A DNA stretch of 64,000 bases from Tellurirhabdus rosea (GTDB taxonomy: Bacteria; Bacteroidota; Bacteroidia; Cytophagales; Spirosomataceae), in assembly GCF_026278345.1 (NCBI RefSeq), contig NZ_CP111085.1, positions 3,489,501 to 3,553,500 of the forward strand, given 5' to 3'. Every line of letters begins with the position of its first letter. The stretch's first letter is position 1. The position numbers were made by a program, and so were the translations under genes. Shown one piece after another: positions 1 to 8,392 of this stretch. Below the pieces are notes generated by a model, which worked only from the letters and a program-made list of their open reading frames with translations, searched no databases and was not told where the DNA came from.

Positions 1-3
1 TGC

Positions 4-11
4 TACCTTTG
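4..11 (+). promoter_or_regulatory. -7 promoter box upstream of isocitrate dehydrogenase
   Basis: TACCTTTG matches the Bacteroidota -7 consensus TAnnTTTG and lies 44 bp before the ATG of the isocitrate dehydrogenase gene. The matching -33 element would lie outside the window, so only half of the promoter can be checked. Confidence 0.55.
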
Positions 12-54
12 CGCCTGATTTTCTGTATACGTTTCACCTGTTTATAGTTAGCTA

Positions 55-1266
55 ATGGAAAAAATTAAAGTAGCTAATCCCGTTGTTGAACTGGATGGCG
101 ACGAAATGACCAGAATCATCTGGAAGTTCATTAAGGATAAGCTGATTCTTCCCTACATCGACGTTGACATTAAATACTACGACCTCGGCATCGAATACCG
201 CGACGAAACCAACGACCAGGTAACGATCGACGCGGCCAACGCCATCAAGCAGTACGGTGTCGGGATCAAATGCGCCACCATCACGCCCGATGAAGCCCGC
301 GTGAAGGAATTCAATCTGAAGCAGATGTGGAAGTCGCCCAACGGCACCATCCGGAACATTCTGGACGGTACGGTGTTCCGCGAGCCCATCGTGATGGAAA
401 ACGTACCGCGTCTGGTGACCAACTGGTCGGCCCCGATCATCGTGGGTCGTCACGCCTTTGGTGACCAGTACCGCGCGACGGATTTCGTCGTACCGGGTGC
501 CGGTAAGCTGACGATGAAGTTCGAAGGCGAAGACGGAACCGTGATGGATTTTGAAGTTTTCAACTTCAAGAGCGGCGGCGTAGCCATGGGCATGTACAAC
601 GTGGACGAATCGATCCGCGGCTTTGCCAAGGCTTGTTTCAACATGGCGAAACAGAAAAACTGGCCGCTGTACCTCTCGACCAAAAACACGATCCTGAAGA
701 AGTACGACGGTCGTTTTAAAGATATTTTCGAAGAAGTGAGCGCCGACTTCCCGGAAGTTCACTACGAACACCGCCTGATCGACGACATGGTGGCCTCGGC
801 CCTGAAATGGGAAGGCAACTTCGTGTGGGCGTGTAAGAACTACGACGGCGACGTGCAGTCGGACACCGTCGCGCAGGGCTTCGGTTCGCTGGGCCTGATG
901 ACGTCGGTACTGGTTACGCCGGACGGTCAGACGATGGAAGCGGAAGCTGCTCACGGTACCGTGACGCGCCACTACCGCGAGCACCAGAAAGGCAACCCGA
1001 CCTCGACCAACCCGATCGCCTCGATCTTCGCCTGGACGCGCGGTCTGGCTTTCCGGGGCAAACTGGACGGCAACCAGCCGCTGATCGACTTCTGCAACGC
1101 GCTGGAGCAGGTGTGTATCGAAACCGTCGAAAGCGGCAAGATGACCAAGGACCTGGCCGTGTCGGTATTCCCGGCGGGAACGAAACTGGTCGCCGGTGAG
1201 CACTACCTCAACACCCAGGACTTCCTGGAGGCGCTCGACCAGAATCTGAAAGCGAAGCTTTCCTAA
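55..1266 (+). CDS. icd: NADP-dependent isocitrate dehydrogenase (dimeric, eukaryotic-like type)
   Basis: Oxidatively decarboxylates isocitrate to 2-oxoglutarate with NADP in the cytosolic TCA cycle. At 403 aa it has the length of the homodimeric, eukaryote-like subfamily. The substrate-binding signature KSPNGTIRN is visible near residue 93, followed by the conserved run [11 protein letters not shown], and the family start [14 protein letters not shown] is intact. The ATG at 55 follows a TAnnTTTG promoter box. The gene stands alone and ends in two successive hairpin terminators. A second isocitrate dehydrogenase of a different subfamily lies at 39320-40774, so this genome carries two non-homologous-length forms of the enzyme. 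Identification is secure; cofactor choice is from family knowledge. Confidence 0.96.
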   Translation: MEKIKVANPVVELDGDEMTRIIWKFIKDKLILPYIDVDIKYYDLGIEYRDETNDQVTIDAANAIKQYGVGIKCATITPDEARVKEFNLKQMWKSPNGTIRNILDGTVFREPIVMENVPRLVTNWSAPIIVGRHAFGDQYRATDFVVPGAGKLTMKFEGEDGTVMDFEVFNFKSGGVAMGMYNVDESIRGFAKACFNMAKQKNWPLYLSTKNTILKKYDGRFKDIFEEVSADFPEVHYEHRLIDDMVASALKWEGNFVWACKNYDGDVQSDTVAQGFGSLGLMTSVLVTPDGQTMEAEAAHGTVTRHYREHQKGNPTSTNPIASIFAWTRGLAFRGKLDGNQPLIDFCNALEQVCIETVESGKMTKDLAVSVFPAGTKLVAGEHYLNTQDFLEALDQNLKAKLS

Positions 1267-1307
1267 TAAGGAATGCCATATCTCGCAGATATGGCATTCC
1301 TTATTAG
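1263..1307 (+). terminator. Long perfect palindrome at the end of icd
   Basis: A 21-bp arm (1263-1283) is followed by loop CGC and a perfectly complementary 21-bp arm (1287-1307). The icd stop codon lies inside the left arm. There is no long T-run, so this may protect the mRNA end more than terminate. Confidence 0.7.
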
Positions 1308-1317
1308 GGTAGAGGAG

Positions 1318-1346
1318 AGCCGCTCTCAATTTGGGGGCGGCTTTTT
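1318..1346 (+). terminator. Rho-independent terminator downstream of icd
   Basis: Stem AGCCGC/GCGGCT with a 13-nt loop followed by TTTT. It is the second hairpin after icd and is probably the true transcription end. Confidence 0.65.
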
Positions 1347-1403
1347 CCAACCTTTTTAGTCCGGTTGGTGTCTATGTACCAGAATCTTTCGTTTTTTTAG
1401 CGT

Positions 1404-1760
1404 ATGAAACTGACACTATCCACTCTGGCCCTGTCGCTGCTGCTGACGGCCTGCGAAGACGCCAATACCGACGGCGTAGCCCTGAGCGACGCCTGTCCCG
1501 ATTACGATGAATGGCAGAAGGCCGCCGACCTGCGGGCCGTGCCGGGAACCGTCGTGAACGAAGCCGATACGTCCAAAACAAGCACCTGGGTTTATATCCA
1601 AACCTCGGACAAGAAACGGTATTTCGCCTGCAACCTGCCCACTTCGCTCCAGAAGACGGGAACCAGCGTGATCTTCAACGCCACGGAATTTGCGCCCCCG
1701 CCGAATATTCGGCTGGCCGGAATCCCCATCAAACTGACGCATCTGGAAGTGACGAAATAG
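1404..1760 (+). CDS. Small putative lipoprotein
   Basis: I do not recognise a family. The 118-aa product starts with a typical lipoprotein signal (hydrophobic segment then LLTAC lipobox, Cys at residue 17), so it should be lipid-anchored after signal peptidase II cleavage. The mature part is about 100 aa, contains two further cysteines (around CPDY and FACN) that could form a disulfide, and looks like a small beta-rich periplasmic domain. It stands alone between icd and a shared bidirectional terminator facing msrA. ATG chosen because it gives a complete signal peptide. Confidence 0.75.
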   Translation: MKLTLSTLALSLLLTACEDANTDGVALSDACPDYDEWQKAADLRAVPGTVVNEADTSKTSTWVYIQTSDKKRYFACNLPTSLQKTGTSVIFNATEFAPPPNIRLAGIPIKLTHLEVTK

Positions 1761-1786
1761 GAGGGGCTTCTGTGGAGAATGGAATA

Positions 1787-1814
1787 AAAAAGCCCCGATC
1801 AACCGGGGCTTTTC
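1787..1814. terminator. Bidirectional terminator between convergent genes
   Basis: AAAAGCCCCG / CGGGGCTTTT hairpin with a short loop, with A-run on one side and T-run on the other. It serves both the small lipoprotein gene (+) and msrA (-). Confidence 0.85.
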
Positions 1815-1816
1815 TG

Positions 1817-2509
1817 TTAATTCTGGGCGACTTCCTTCTTCAATTTCTCCTTAAACACCTTCTTGAACTTGTCCAGCTTCGGGGCAATCACGAACGAGCA
1901 GTACGCCTGATCGGGGTTGTTGGCGAAGTAATTCTGGTGGTAGTCCTCGGCCGCGTAAAACGTGCTTTTCGGGCTGATTTCCGTCACGATCGGCAGGTTG
2001 TACGCGCCGGACTTGTTCAGTTCGGCAATGGCCGTCTGGGCCAGGGTCTTCTGCTCGTCGTTGTGAAAGAAGATCACCGAGCGGTACTGCGTGCCCACGT
2101 CGGCACCCTGACGGTTGAGCGTCGTCGGGTCGTGGCTGCGGAAGAAAGCTTCCAGCAGGGCGGCGTAGGACACTTTTTTGGGGTCGTAGGTTACTTCCAC
2201 GCACTCGGCATGGCCCGTTTCGCCGGTGCATACTTCTTTGTACGTGGGGTTGGCCTTCTGACCGCCTTCATATCCGGAAACGGCCGAAACTACGCCGTCG
2301 AGGGCTTCAAACATCGCTTCCGTACACCAGAAGCAGCCCGTGCCGAAAGTTGCCTTTTCGAGGCCGGGCGTTTTTGCAATTTGTTCCTGAGTCATATCGT
2401 TTGCCTTAACCTGTGCCGTGTTGGATTTCTGCGCGCACGACGTCAGCGCGGGGAGCAGAGCCGTCAGCAGGAGCATGAGGCGGCTGCGCAGGGAAGTAGT
2501 AACCATCAC
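1817..2509 (-). CDS. msrA: Peptide methionine-S-sulfoxide reductase MsrA, exported form
   Basis: Repairs methionine-S-sulfoxide in oxidised proteins. The catalytic signature FGTGCFWC is present near residue 57, followed by the family run EAMFEALDGV and the SGYEGG motif. The GAHCE-type later region appears as GHAECVEVTYDP. The first 25 residues form a signal sequence ending in LTSC, so this is a lipoprotein or at least an exported, periplasmic form, unlike the usual cytosolic enzyme. It is 230 aa, consistent with MsrA plus leader. Single gene, convergent with the upstream lipoprotein gene across a shared terminator. Confidence 0.93.
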   Translation of the reverse strand: MMVTTSLRSRLMLLLTALLPALTSCAQKSNTAQVKANDMTQEQIAKTPGLEKATFGTGCFWCTEAMFEALDGVVSAVSGYEGGQKANPTYKEVCTGETGHAECVEVTYDPKKVSYAALLEAFFRSHDPTTLNRQGADVGTQYRSVIFFHNDEQKTLAQTAIAELNKSGAYNLPIVTEISPKSTFYAAEDYHQNYFANNPDQAYCSFVIAPKLDKFKKVFKEKLKKEVAQN

Positions 2510-2615
2510 CTTGGTTTTCGGGTTTTTCTACAAAAGCATAACAGAAACTTTCTCCGGAAAGTTGCGCTAGTGGTGCCACGACACCACACACTGTTTTTCA
2601 ACCCCAACTCCCGGC

Positions 2616-3524
2616 ATGAATACGTACGAAACCAAGCTGCTTCTGGATGTTGACCGTTTCCGGCAGGACGGCAGCGATACCTTTGTCCTGAAAGAAGCGG
2701 ACACCAAAATTCCGGACCTGTACGAATCCGACGACCAGTACGACGCCCTGCTGCACAGCCTGACCGACGAACTCGACGAGCTTCAGCAGCGCATGTTTGC
2801 CCATAACCGCTACGGCCTGCTGGCTATTTTTCAGGCGATGGACGCCGCCGGGAAGGACAGCACCATTCAGAAAGTGTTCTCGGGCGTGAACCCGCTGGGG
2901 CTGCGGGTGTACTCATTCAAACGGCCGTCGGAGCAGGAACTCGACCACGATTTTCTGTGGCGCTGCCTCGTCAATCTGCCCGAACGCGGCACCATCGGCA
3001 TTTTCAACCGCTCGTATTATGAGGAAGTGCTGGCCGTGAAAGTGCATCCGGACCTCCTGACCGAAAAACAGCGTCTGCCCGAGGACCTGCTCGAAAAACC
3101 GGAGAAAATCTGGGACCACCGCTACGAAGACATTCGCCATATCGAAAAATACCTGCACCGCAACGGCTTTCCGGTCGTGAAGTTTTTCCTGAATATTTCC
3201 AAGAAGGAGCAGGGCAAACGACTCATCAAGCGCATCGAAAATCCGGCGAAAAACTGGAAGTTCGACGACCAGGATGTGGTGGAACGGGGTTTCTGGAAAG
3301 AATACATGAAGGCATACGAAGAAACCATCAACGAGACGGCTACCGAACACGCGCCCTGGTATGTCGTGCCCGCCGATGACAAGAAGAACATGCGGCTGAT
3401 CGTGGCCAAAATACTGGTGGAAGAACTGAAAAAACTGAAGTTCCGCTATCCGGAGGTAAACGCCCGCCAGCGAAAAACCCTGCAGCAATTGAAAGAAGTC
3501 ATTGAAAAACAGGACAAGGACTAA
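2616..3524 (+). CDS. Polyphosphate kinase 2 family phosphotransferase (copy 1)
   Basis: Transfers phosphate between inorganic polyphosphate and nucleotides (NMP or NDP). The PPK2 core is visible: Walker A-like QAMDAAGKDSTI around residue 72, then FSGVNP, the Walker B-like FNRSYYEEV near residue 133 and the lid region rich in Arg/Lys. At 302 aa it is a single-domain PPK2. The next gene is a clear paralog (58-bp gap), so the pair looks like a local duplication with divergence. Nucleotide preference (AMP, ADP or both) cannot be read from sequence with certainty. Confidence 0.92.
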   Translation: MNTYETKLLLDVDRFRQDGSDTFVLKEADTKIPDLYESDDQYDALLHSLTDELDELQQRMFAHNRYGLLAIFQAMDAAGKDSTIQKVFSGVNPLGLRVYSFKRPSEQELDHDFLWRCLVNLPERGTIGIFNRSYYEEVLAVKVHPDLLTEKQRLPEDLLEKPEKIWDHRYEDIRHIEKYLHRNGFPVVKFFLNISKKEQGKRLIKRIENPAKNWKFDDQDVVERGFWKEYMKAYEETINETATEHAPWYVVPADDKKNMRLIVAKILVEELKKLKFRYPEVNARQRKTLQQLKEVIEKQDKD

Positions 3525-3581
3525 CCCGCACCGAAGGCCGCGGTCATGCAACACCGGCGGCTCCCGACGATTTACAGCGCT

Positions 3582-4472
3582 ATGAACCTGAAGAAACCAA
3601 AATTTGACGCCGCCAGCTTCCGGTTTGAAGGAGGCCGCACCCGGCTGTCCCTGCGCGATACGCCCACCCGCATCGAGCCGTTCTACCGGGACGAGGCCGA
3701 CCGGACCCGCCAACTCGATGCCCTGACGGCCCGGATCGACCAGCGCCAGAACGAGATGCACGCCGACGAACATTACGGTCTGCTGGTGCTCTTTCAGGCG
3801 ATGGATGCGGGCGGCAAGGACAGCAGTATCCGGCATGTGTTCTCGGGCGTCAATCCGTCCCGGTTTCGCGTGGGGGAGTTCAAAAAACCCAGCAAGCAGG
3901 ACCTGGCGCACGATTTCCTCTGGCGTTTCTGGAAAGAACTGCCCGAGCGGGGCTATATCGGCATTTTCAACCGGACGTATTACGAAGAAGTGCTGGTCGA
4001 AAAAGTGCACCGCGAACGCCTGACCGAAAGCTCACTGCCGCCGAATCTGGTCGCCAATCCGGACGAACTCTGGAAAGAACGCTACCTCGACATCCGGAAT
4101 TTTGAGGATTACCTTTTCCGAAACGGCTTTCTCCTGATCAAGATTTACCTGCACGTGGACAAGCAGGAGCAGGGCCAGCGGCTCATCAACCGCCTGCGCG
4201 ATACCGAGAAGCAATGGAAGCTGAGCGAGAGCGATCTGGAAGAACGGCAGCATTGGGATGAGTACATCCAGGCTTACGAAGAGGCCATCAACGCCACGGC
4301 GACCAAACGCTGTCCCTGGTACATCATTCCCAGCGACGACCGCGCCAACCAGCAACTCATCATCGCCCGGATCGTGACCGAAGTCCTCGACTCGCTGCCG
4401 ATCGAGTTTCCCACCCGCGACGACAAAGAAGCCCGCCGCCTCATCCGGGAAATTGAAAGACAAGACAAATGA
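3582..4472 (+). CDS. Polyphosphate kinase 2 family phosphotransferase (copy 2)
   Basis: Paralog of the preceding gene: same Walker A-like FQAMDAGGKDSSI, FSGVNPS, Walker B-like FNRTYYEEV and the C-terminal WYIIPSDDRANQ segment. The start at 3582 (MNLKKPKFD) is preferred to the in-frame ATG at 3546 because the extra 12 residues have no counterpart in copy 1. The pair is probably one transcription unit. Two adjacent PPK2 copies suggest division of labour, for instance one AMP- and one ADP-phosphorylating enzyme (inference). The TGA stop directly abuts a heptamer-based inverted repeat (4473-4599). Confidence 0.9.
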   Translation: MNLKKPKFDAASFRFEGGRTRLSLRDTPTRIEPFYRDEADRTRQLDALTARIDQRQNEMHADEHYGLLVLFQAMDAGGKDSSIRHVFSGVNPSRFRVGEFKKPSKQDLAHDFLWRFWKELPERGYIGIFNRTYYEEVLVEKVHRERLTESSLPPNLVANPDELWKERYLDIRNFEDYLFRNGFLLIKIYLHVDKQEQGQRLINRLRDTEKQWKLSESDLEERQHWDEYIQAYEEAINATATKRCPWYIIPSDDRANQQLIIARIVTEVLDSLPIEFPTRDDKEARRLIREIERQDK

Positions 4473-4599
4473 ATTAAGAGTTAAGAGTTAAAAGTTAAAA
4501 GTAAGAAAGCTCCGCTGATTCAGGTTTCTGACCCGGCGGAGCCTTCTTACTTTTAATTCTTAACTCATAATTCTTAACTCATAACTCTTAATTCTTACC
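4473..4599. repeat. Heptamer-ladder inverted repeat, TTAAGAG class
   Basis: The left arm reads AATTAAG AGTTAAG AGTTAAA AGTTAAA in 7-nt steps. The right arm, read on the minus strand, gives TAAGAAT TAAGAGT TATGAGT units. The two arms enclose a GC-rich centre with GCTCCGC and GCGGAGC. It sits exactly between the convergent ppk2 and TraB-like genes and starts at the ppk2 stop codon. Confidence 0.8.
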
Positions 4600-4602
4600 T
4601 CC

Positions 4603-5466
4603 CTACAGCGGTTCCACCTTGTAGCCTTCTTTGCGGAAGAGTTCGATCAGGCCCTGCGGGCCGGGGAGGTGCAGGGCGCCGACGGCGATGAAGGTGGGGC
4701 GGGAGGAAACCAGAGCGGGCAGTTTCTTCATCCAGGTCCGGTTGCGCTCGTCGGTGAGGTAGGTCATGTCGCCGTAGCTCTCGCCGAGGTCCTGGCTGAG
4801 TTTGTACATGGCCTGCAAATCCTGTTTGAAGTACAGGTCCGTAATCTGCTTGCCGACGCCCCGCATCTTGTCTTTTTCGCGGACCATCTGCACCAGCTGT
4901 TTGGCCTGTTTTTCGACGGGTTCGTGGTCGAGGAGCAGGCTCAACTGCTCATCCATCGTTTCCAGCGTCGAGACGTTCTTGCCCAGTTTTTTGCCATCCG
5001 CCGCAAAGAACAGGTCGATGGGCTGGCCGGTAAACCGTTTGAGGGTATCGGTGCCTTTTTCGAGGTCGGCCATGCTGAGCATCATGGACGCGATGGCCGG
5101 CTTCAACTGGTTGAACATGGCTAAATCCATGCCCGTCGCGCGCTGAAATTCCTTCGAAACCAGAGCGTAATCTTCATCGGAAAGTAGTTTGGTCAGGCTG
5201 TTGTCCAGCATGAGCGCCTTCATGGCCATCTGCATCATGGCGGCGGATGAATCGATGGTCGTTTCGACCACCACACCCTGCGCCTTTCGGTAAGCGTCCC
5301 GGACTTTCGGGTTGGAATTCAGATAACTGTCTTTCAGGACGTGGTACGTGCCAAAGAGGTACGACGGTTCCCGCAGGCCGTTGCCCGATACTTTCCACAA
5401 GAGCGACTGCGCCGAAACCGCCGAGGCGGTCAGGAGCGTTAGGAGGAGCAGGGTATAACGTTTCAT
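4603..5466 (-). CDS. TraB/GumN family protein, exported
   Basis: Member of the TraB/PrgY/GumN superfamily, proposed to be metalloprotease-like. The product has a cleavable signal peptide (MKRYTLLLLTLLTASAVSAQ), then the family landmarks LFGTYH near residue 38 (GTxH motif) and the C-terminal FIAVGALHLPG run (the second GxxH motif) near residue 262. At 287 aa it has the normal length. It is thus predicted to be periplasmic; the substrate is unknown. It lies 4 bp upstream of nothing co-directional except the ABA4-like gene at 5471, with which it probably forms a two-gene unit. Confidence 0.88.
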   Translation of the reverse strand: MKRYTLLLLTLLTASAVSAQSLLWKVSGNGLREPSYLFGTYHVLKDSYLNSNPKVRDAYRKAQGVVVETTIDSSAAMMQMAMKALMLDNSLTKLLSDEDYALVSKEFQRATGMDLAMFNQLKPAIASMMLSMADLEKGTDTLKRFTGQPIDLFFAADGKKLGKNVSTLETMDEQLSLLLDHEPVEKQAKQLVQMVREKDKMRGVGKQITDLYFKQDLQAMYKLSQDLGESYGDMTYLTDERNRTWMKKLPALVSSRPTFIAVGALHLPGPQGLIELFRKEGYKVEPL

Positions 5467-5470
5467 AGAC

Positions 5471-5926
5471 TTAATCCTCGTCTGAATGGTCGCTCCGCGA
5501 GTACGAGCGTTTATAAAATTTCCGAATGATCCAGTAAATCAGGAAACCCGTCGGGCCGAGCAGGAAACACAGCAGCAGGCAAGGCACCAGCAGTCCGTGC
5601 GGAATCCGGCGGCGGCGACCGCTGCGCAATATGTACGTTCCGGCCACGAGGTCAAAGGCGAGGTAGTGTATCCAGCCCGCCAGCACGGCCGCATCGCTGG
5701 TAAACAGCGCCTTGACGCCCGCTAATGTATTGAACGAATCCAGCGCCAGGTTGTTGGTATTGGTCCCGAAAAAAAGAAAATACAGGTAAAACAGGGCCAG
5801 CAGTGCCGGAATGGGCTGGTGACGCATCAGCCAGCGGGTCGGTTGCCAGCGCGGGGCAAAAATCATCAGCAGCCATTGGGGCAGCACCAGCGCATTTGCC
5901 AGTTGGAAAGCCAGAGCGGTATTCAT
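5471..5926 (-). CDS. ABA4-like integral membrane protein (DUF4281)
   Basis: Predicted four-helix membrane protein of 151 aa. The family hallmark is seen in WIHYLAFDLVAGTYI near residue 85 followed by GRRRRIPHGLL and CLLLCFLLGPTGFLIY. The plant homologue ABA4 acts in neoxanthin formation; bacterial members are of unknown function, often near carotenoid or photoprotein genes, which is not the case here. It is followed by the TraB/GumN gene with a 4-bp gap, so the two are probably co-transcribed. Confidence 0.82.
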   Translation of the reverse strand: MNTALAFQLANALVLPQWLLMIFAPRWQPTRWLMRHQPIPALLALFYLYFLFFGTNTNNLALDSFNTLAGVKALFTSDAAVLAGWIHYLAFDLVAGTYILRSGRRRRIPHGLLVPCLLLCFLLGPTGFLIYWIIRKFYKRSYSRSDHSDED

Positions 5927-6004
5927 GAATAGGTAGGTGTTAACAGAGCGGTCTTTGGAGCAGAAAGCCCATCGATTAACGAATGTACGAAGGCGGCCTC
6001 AGGA

Positions 6005-6042
6005 CACAAAAAAATCCGCCCGTTCCAAAACAGGAGCGGACG
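6005..6042 (-). terminator. Rho-independent terminator after the sigma-factor operon
   Basis: On the minus strand TCCGCTCC pairs imperfectly with GGAACGGGCGGA and is followed by TTTTTTT. It closes the minus-strand unit that starts with the ECF sigma gene. Confidence 0.65.
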
Positions 6043-6074
6043 CATAGGGTGAAGAAAGGTTTTCGCGAAGGAAA

Positions 6075-6843
6075 TTACCAGCCGAGGCCAATCGCCGCGT
6101 TGAATTGAAAAGAAAAGTCAATGAGTCGGGTGCTTTTGGTGTCTTGTGGCCGCATAAGTTGCGGGCCGGCGTTCAAGTCGACGTAGCCAAAGTGGCTTAA
6201 CCGGCGCTGCAGTCCCCAAAAAAGGCCCAACGTGGGTAGATTGAGACCCTGAAGAGTCGGAGCGGTTCGTCTGGTGATGAAGGTTTGGGTGGAAGCATCA
6301 AAGCTCTTTTCGGAGACATAATACGAAACAGGCCTTGCCAACTGGATAGACACATAATTGCCGAAAAGTTGTTGGCCGATTTGCCAGTGCGGATGTGTCT
6401 GGCTTTTGCGTAATAATACCGGGCACCAAGCTTGACGCCCATTGTATTCCGAAATGTTCGACTTTTCCACTCAATCATCTGCGAAGCCACCACCGACGAC
6501 TGATTGAAGGTGGAATAATACACCATGGCGTCGATGCCCAGCAGGGCAGAAAACGACGGGCTGAGTTTCCGTTCAAGGGCCAGTTCGAAGTTGGAGCCTA
6601 TCGCAAATGTTGGCCCTACCGCAACAAAGGAGGTTCCCGAAATAGAGGGCTTAAGCCAAACTTGATCAAGGTTTTCTCCTCCACATTGGCCCGCGTTACG
6701 TAGCAGATGAACCGGTTAATTTCCTCGCTCGTCAGGCGGCATTCCTCCTGCGTGACGGTGGTGCGGAGAGTGTCGGATTGCTGGGCGAACAGCGGGGTGG
6801 TCAGCAAAAAGCAAAGGCAGATCGTAAACAGTCCGTATTTCAT
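6075..6843 (-). pseudogene. Outer-membrane beta-barrel-like protein, two frameshifts
   Basis: Three overlapping reading segments form one gene. The first has a signal peptide and starts MKYGLFTICLCFLL. It leaves frame at about 6645-6650, where the reading continues as KPSISGTSFVAVGPTF. A second frame change at about 6383-6400 leads into NYVSIQLARPVSYYV and the C-terminal end FQFNAAIGLGW. That end, with alternating hydrophobic and aromatic residues, is typical of the last strand of an outer-membrane barrel. Both breaks look like single-base deletions. The gene is the last of an ECF sigma operon and resembles outer-membrane beta-barrel proteins of Bacteroidota in a general way only. Real inactivation or sequencing error cannot be told apart here. 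Confidence 0.72.
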
Positions 6844-6860
6844 AAGTCTAGCAGTGGTTT

Positions 6861-7754
6861 CTAATTTTTAATCAACATGTCTCCGGCCGACTGAATGAGC
6901 GTCACCGGGCTGTAACTTCCGTCAATCCGCACGGCGGGCCGATTCCCGGCGGGCTGGTGGTCGAAGCGCAGCTTTCTGACAAACGGCTGGTGCGAGTCCG
7001 GGACTTTCAGCGTACTGTAGGTCGTTTCAACCTCATATTGGAAATCATCCACCCGACGGGTGTAGAGGTAGATCTCGGTTCGGGCGGCGCTGACCGTCAG
7101 GGAAGACAATCGCTCGGCGGGGCGGACGTAAAGCTTGCCGTAGCGGCTTTCAATCCGGGCCGTTCCGCTGAGCTGACGCAGGATGATATCGGCTTTTTCT
7201 GCCTTGCAAACCAGCTGCCCGCCCACGTCCGTCGCTTCCAGGTCGCCATACTCCGATTGGATGGTAAGCTTTCCCGTTAAATCGCTCAGACTGAGCTTAC
7301 CGAACTCGAAGGTGACGGACGTTTCGCCGCGCAGGTTTGCCAGCGTGATGTCGCCAAAGCTGTTGTCGATCTGCAGGCCCGTATTCTCCGGCACCCAAAG
7401 CTCAAACACGGTTTTCAACTGACTCTGCACGCTGCGGCGGTTCTGCGGAATCCGGAAGCCATTGGTGAGCGTCAGCACGCCGTCCTGCGCACCGATTTTG
7501 TAGAGCATGAAGTTCAGTTCTAATTCGGCTACGTCGCGGTCGGGGTGCTTGGCCACGCGCCGGATCTGGGCCGAAACGCCCGTTTTAGTCCAGCCGTGGA
7601 TGATGACATCGGCTTTTTTGCCGTTGATAACCACCTTGCGGATGCCCGTCAGGTCTTTTTCCAGCGACTGAGTCACCACCTGTAATTTTACCTGGGCGGC
7701 CAGCGGTGGAGTCAGCAGCACTGCCAGAAACAGGAGCATAAGGTACTTTTTCAT
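6861..7754 (-). CDS. DUF4097-like exported beta-helix protein
   Basis: A 297-aa protein with a clear signal peptide (ending LAAQ). The mature part is a chain of short beta repeats (IDNSFGDITLANL, IQSEYGDLEATDV, IESRYGKLYVRP) that resembles the DUF4097/adhesin-like beta-helix family. Such proteins are common directly behind ECF sigma/anti-sigma pairs in Bacteroidota, and here the start overlaps the anti-sigma stop by 4 bp, so translation is coupled. It is probably periplasmic or surface located. Function is unknown; a sensing or envelope-stress role is inference from the operon only. Confidence 0.75.
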   Translation of the reverse strand: MKKYLMLLFLAVLLTPPLAAQVKLQVVTQSLEKDLTGIRKVVINGKKADVIIHGWTKTGVSAQIRRVAKHPDRDVAELELNFMLYKIGAQDGVLTLTNGFRIPQNRRSVQSQLKTVFELWVPENTGLQIDNSFGDITLANLRGETSVTFEFGKLSLSDLTGKLTIQSEYGDLEATDVGGQLVCKAEKADIILRQLSGTARIESRYGKLYVRPAERLSSLTVSAARTEIYLYTRRVDDFQYEVETTYSTLKVPDSHQPFVRKLRFDHQPAGNRPAVRIDGSYSPVTLIQSAGDMLIKN

Positions 7755-8392
7755 ATCGCCAGCAGTTCGACCAGTTCTTTCGTAACTTCCTCGCGCTGGC
7801 TCTGGAGTCGCGCCTGGGCTTCCACCAACTGCGGGTCGTTGCCAAACACGGCCAGTTGCTCCTTCAATTGGGCCTGGCGATTGTCAAGATCGGCCAGTTC
7901 GGTGCGGAGTTCCTTCACTTCCGGCTTTTCGCAGACTGTTTTCACTTCCTGACAACGTTCGGCGATGAGTTGGCGGGCGTCAATGGGCGGCGCTGCGGAC
8001 TTCGGTTGCACGGGTTTAGCCACCTCGATGGAATACGTCACGGTCACGGTCTCCGGGGGTTCAAGGGTCAGGTAAAGCCAGCCGCCGAGAAGTCCGGCAA
8101 CGGTGGCGGCCGCCAGAATGGAAGCCCGTTTCGGCACCCGATTCCAGAGCGGACGAATCTTTTCGGTCGATTGCCCATCGGAAGCGGTCATTTCGCCGAA
8201 AGGCGGCATCTGTACATTTGCCAATCGGCTTTCCAGCGCTTCCCAGGCTTCGGCAGCGGGTTCAAATTCCGGCAGTTGCAGCATCGCCCGGTCGATGGTC
8301 GCTTCGGCATCGAGTTCGCCGGCAATGCGGTTCCAGAGGTCCGGCCGGGGGTCAAAATCGGGCAGTTGGTCGAGAGCGTCGTGCAGGTTCAT
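7751..8392 (-). CDS. Putative membrane-anchored anti-sigma factor
   Basis: The 213-aa product has a cytoplasmic N-terminal half with two similar segments (LDQLPDFDPRPDLWNRI and MLQLPEFEPAAEAWEAL), a single transmembrane segment near residues 90-110 and a C-terminal coiled-coil region. This layout and its position directly after an ECF sigma gene (4-bp ATGA overlap) mark it as the cognate anti-sigma factor. It lacks an obvious zinc-binding HxxxCxxC motif, so it is not a canonical ZAS-type anti-sigma factor. Assignment rests on context and topology. Confidence 0.7.
   Translation of the reverse strand: MNLHDALDQLPDFDPRPDLWNRIAGELDAEATIDRAMLQLPEFEPAAEAWEALESRLANVQMPPFGEMTASDGQSTEKIRPLWNRVPKRASILAAATVAGLLGGWLYLTLEPPETVTVTYSIEVAKPVQPKSAAPPIDARQLIAERCQEVKTVCEKPEVKELRTELADLDNRQAQLKEQLAVFGNDPQLVEAQARLQSQREEVTKELVELLAI

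Noticed and set aside
52-1350. Long minus-strand open frame over icd
   Set aside because: Antisense shadow of the clear icd gene; composition matches reversed codons.
1511-2653. Long plus-strand open frame over msrA
   Set aside because: Antisense of msrA with no family content.
2913-4010. Long minus-strand open frame over the ppk2 pair
   Set aside because: Antisense shadow of two conserved PPK2 genes.
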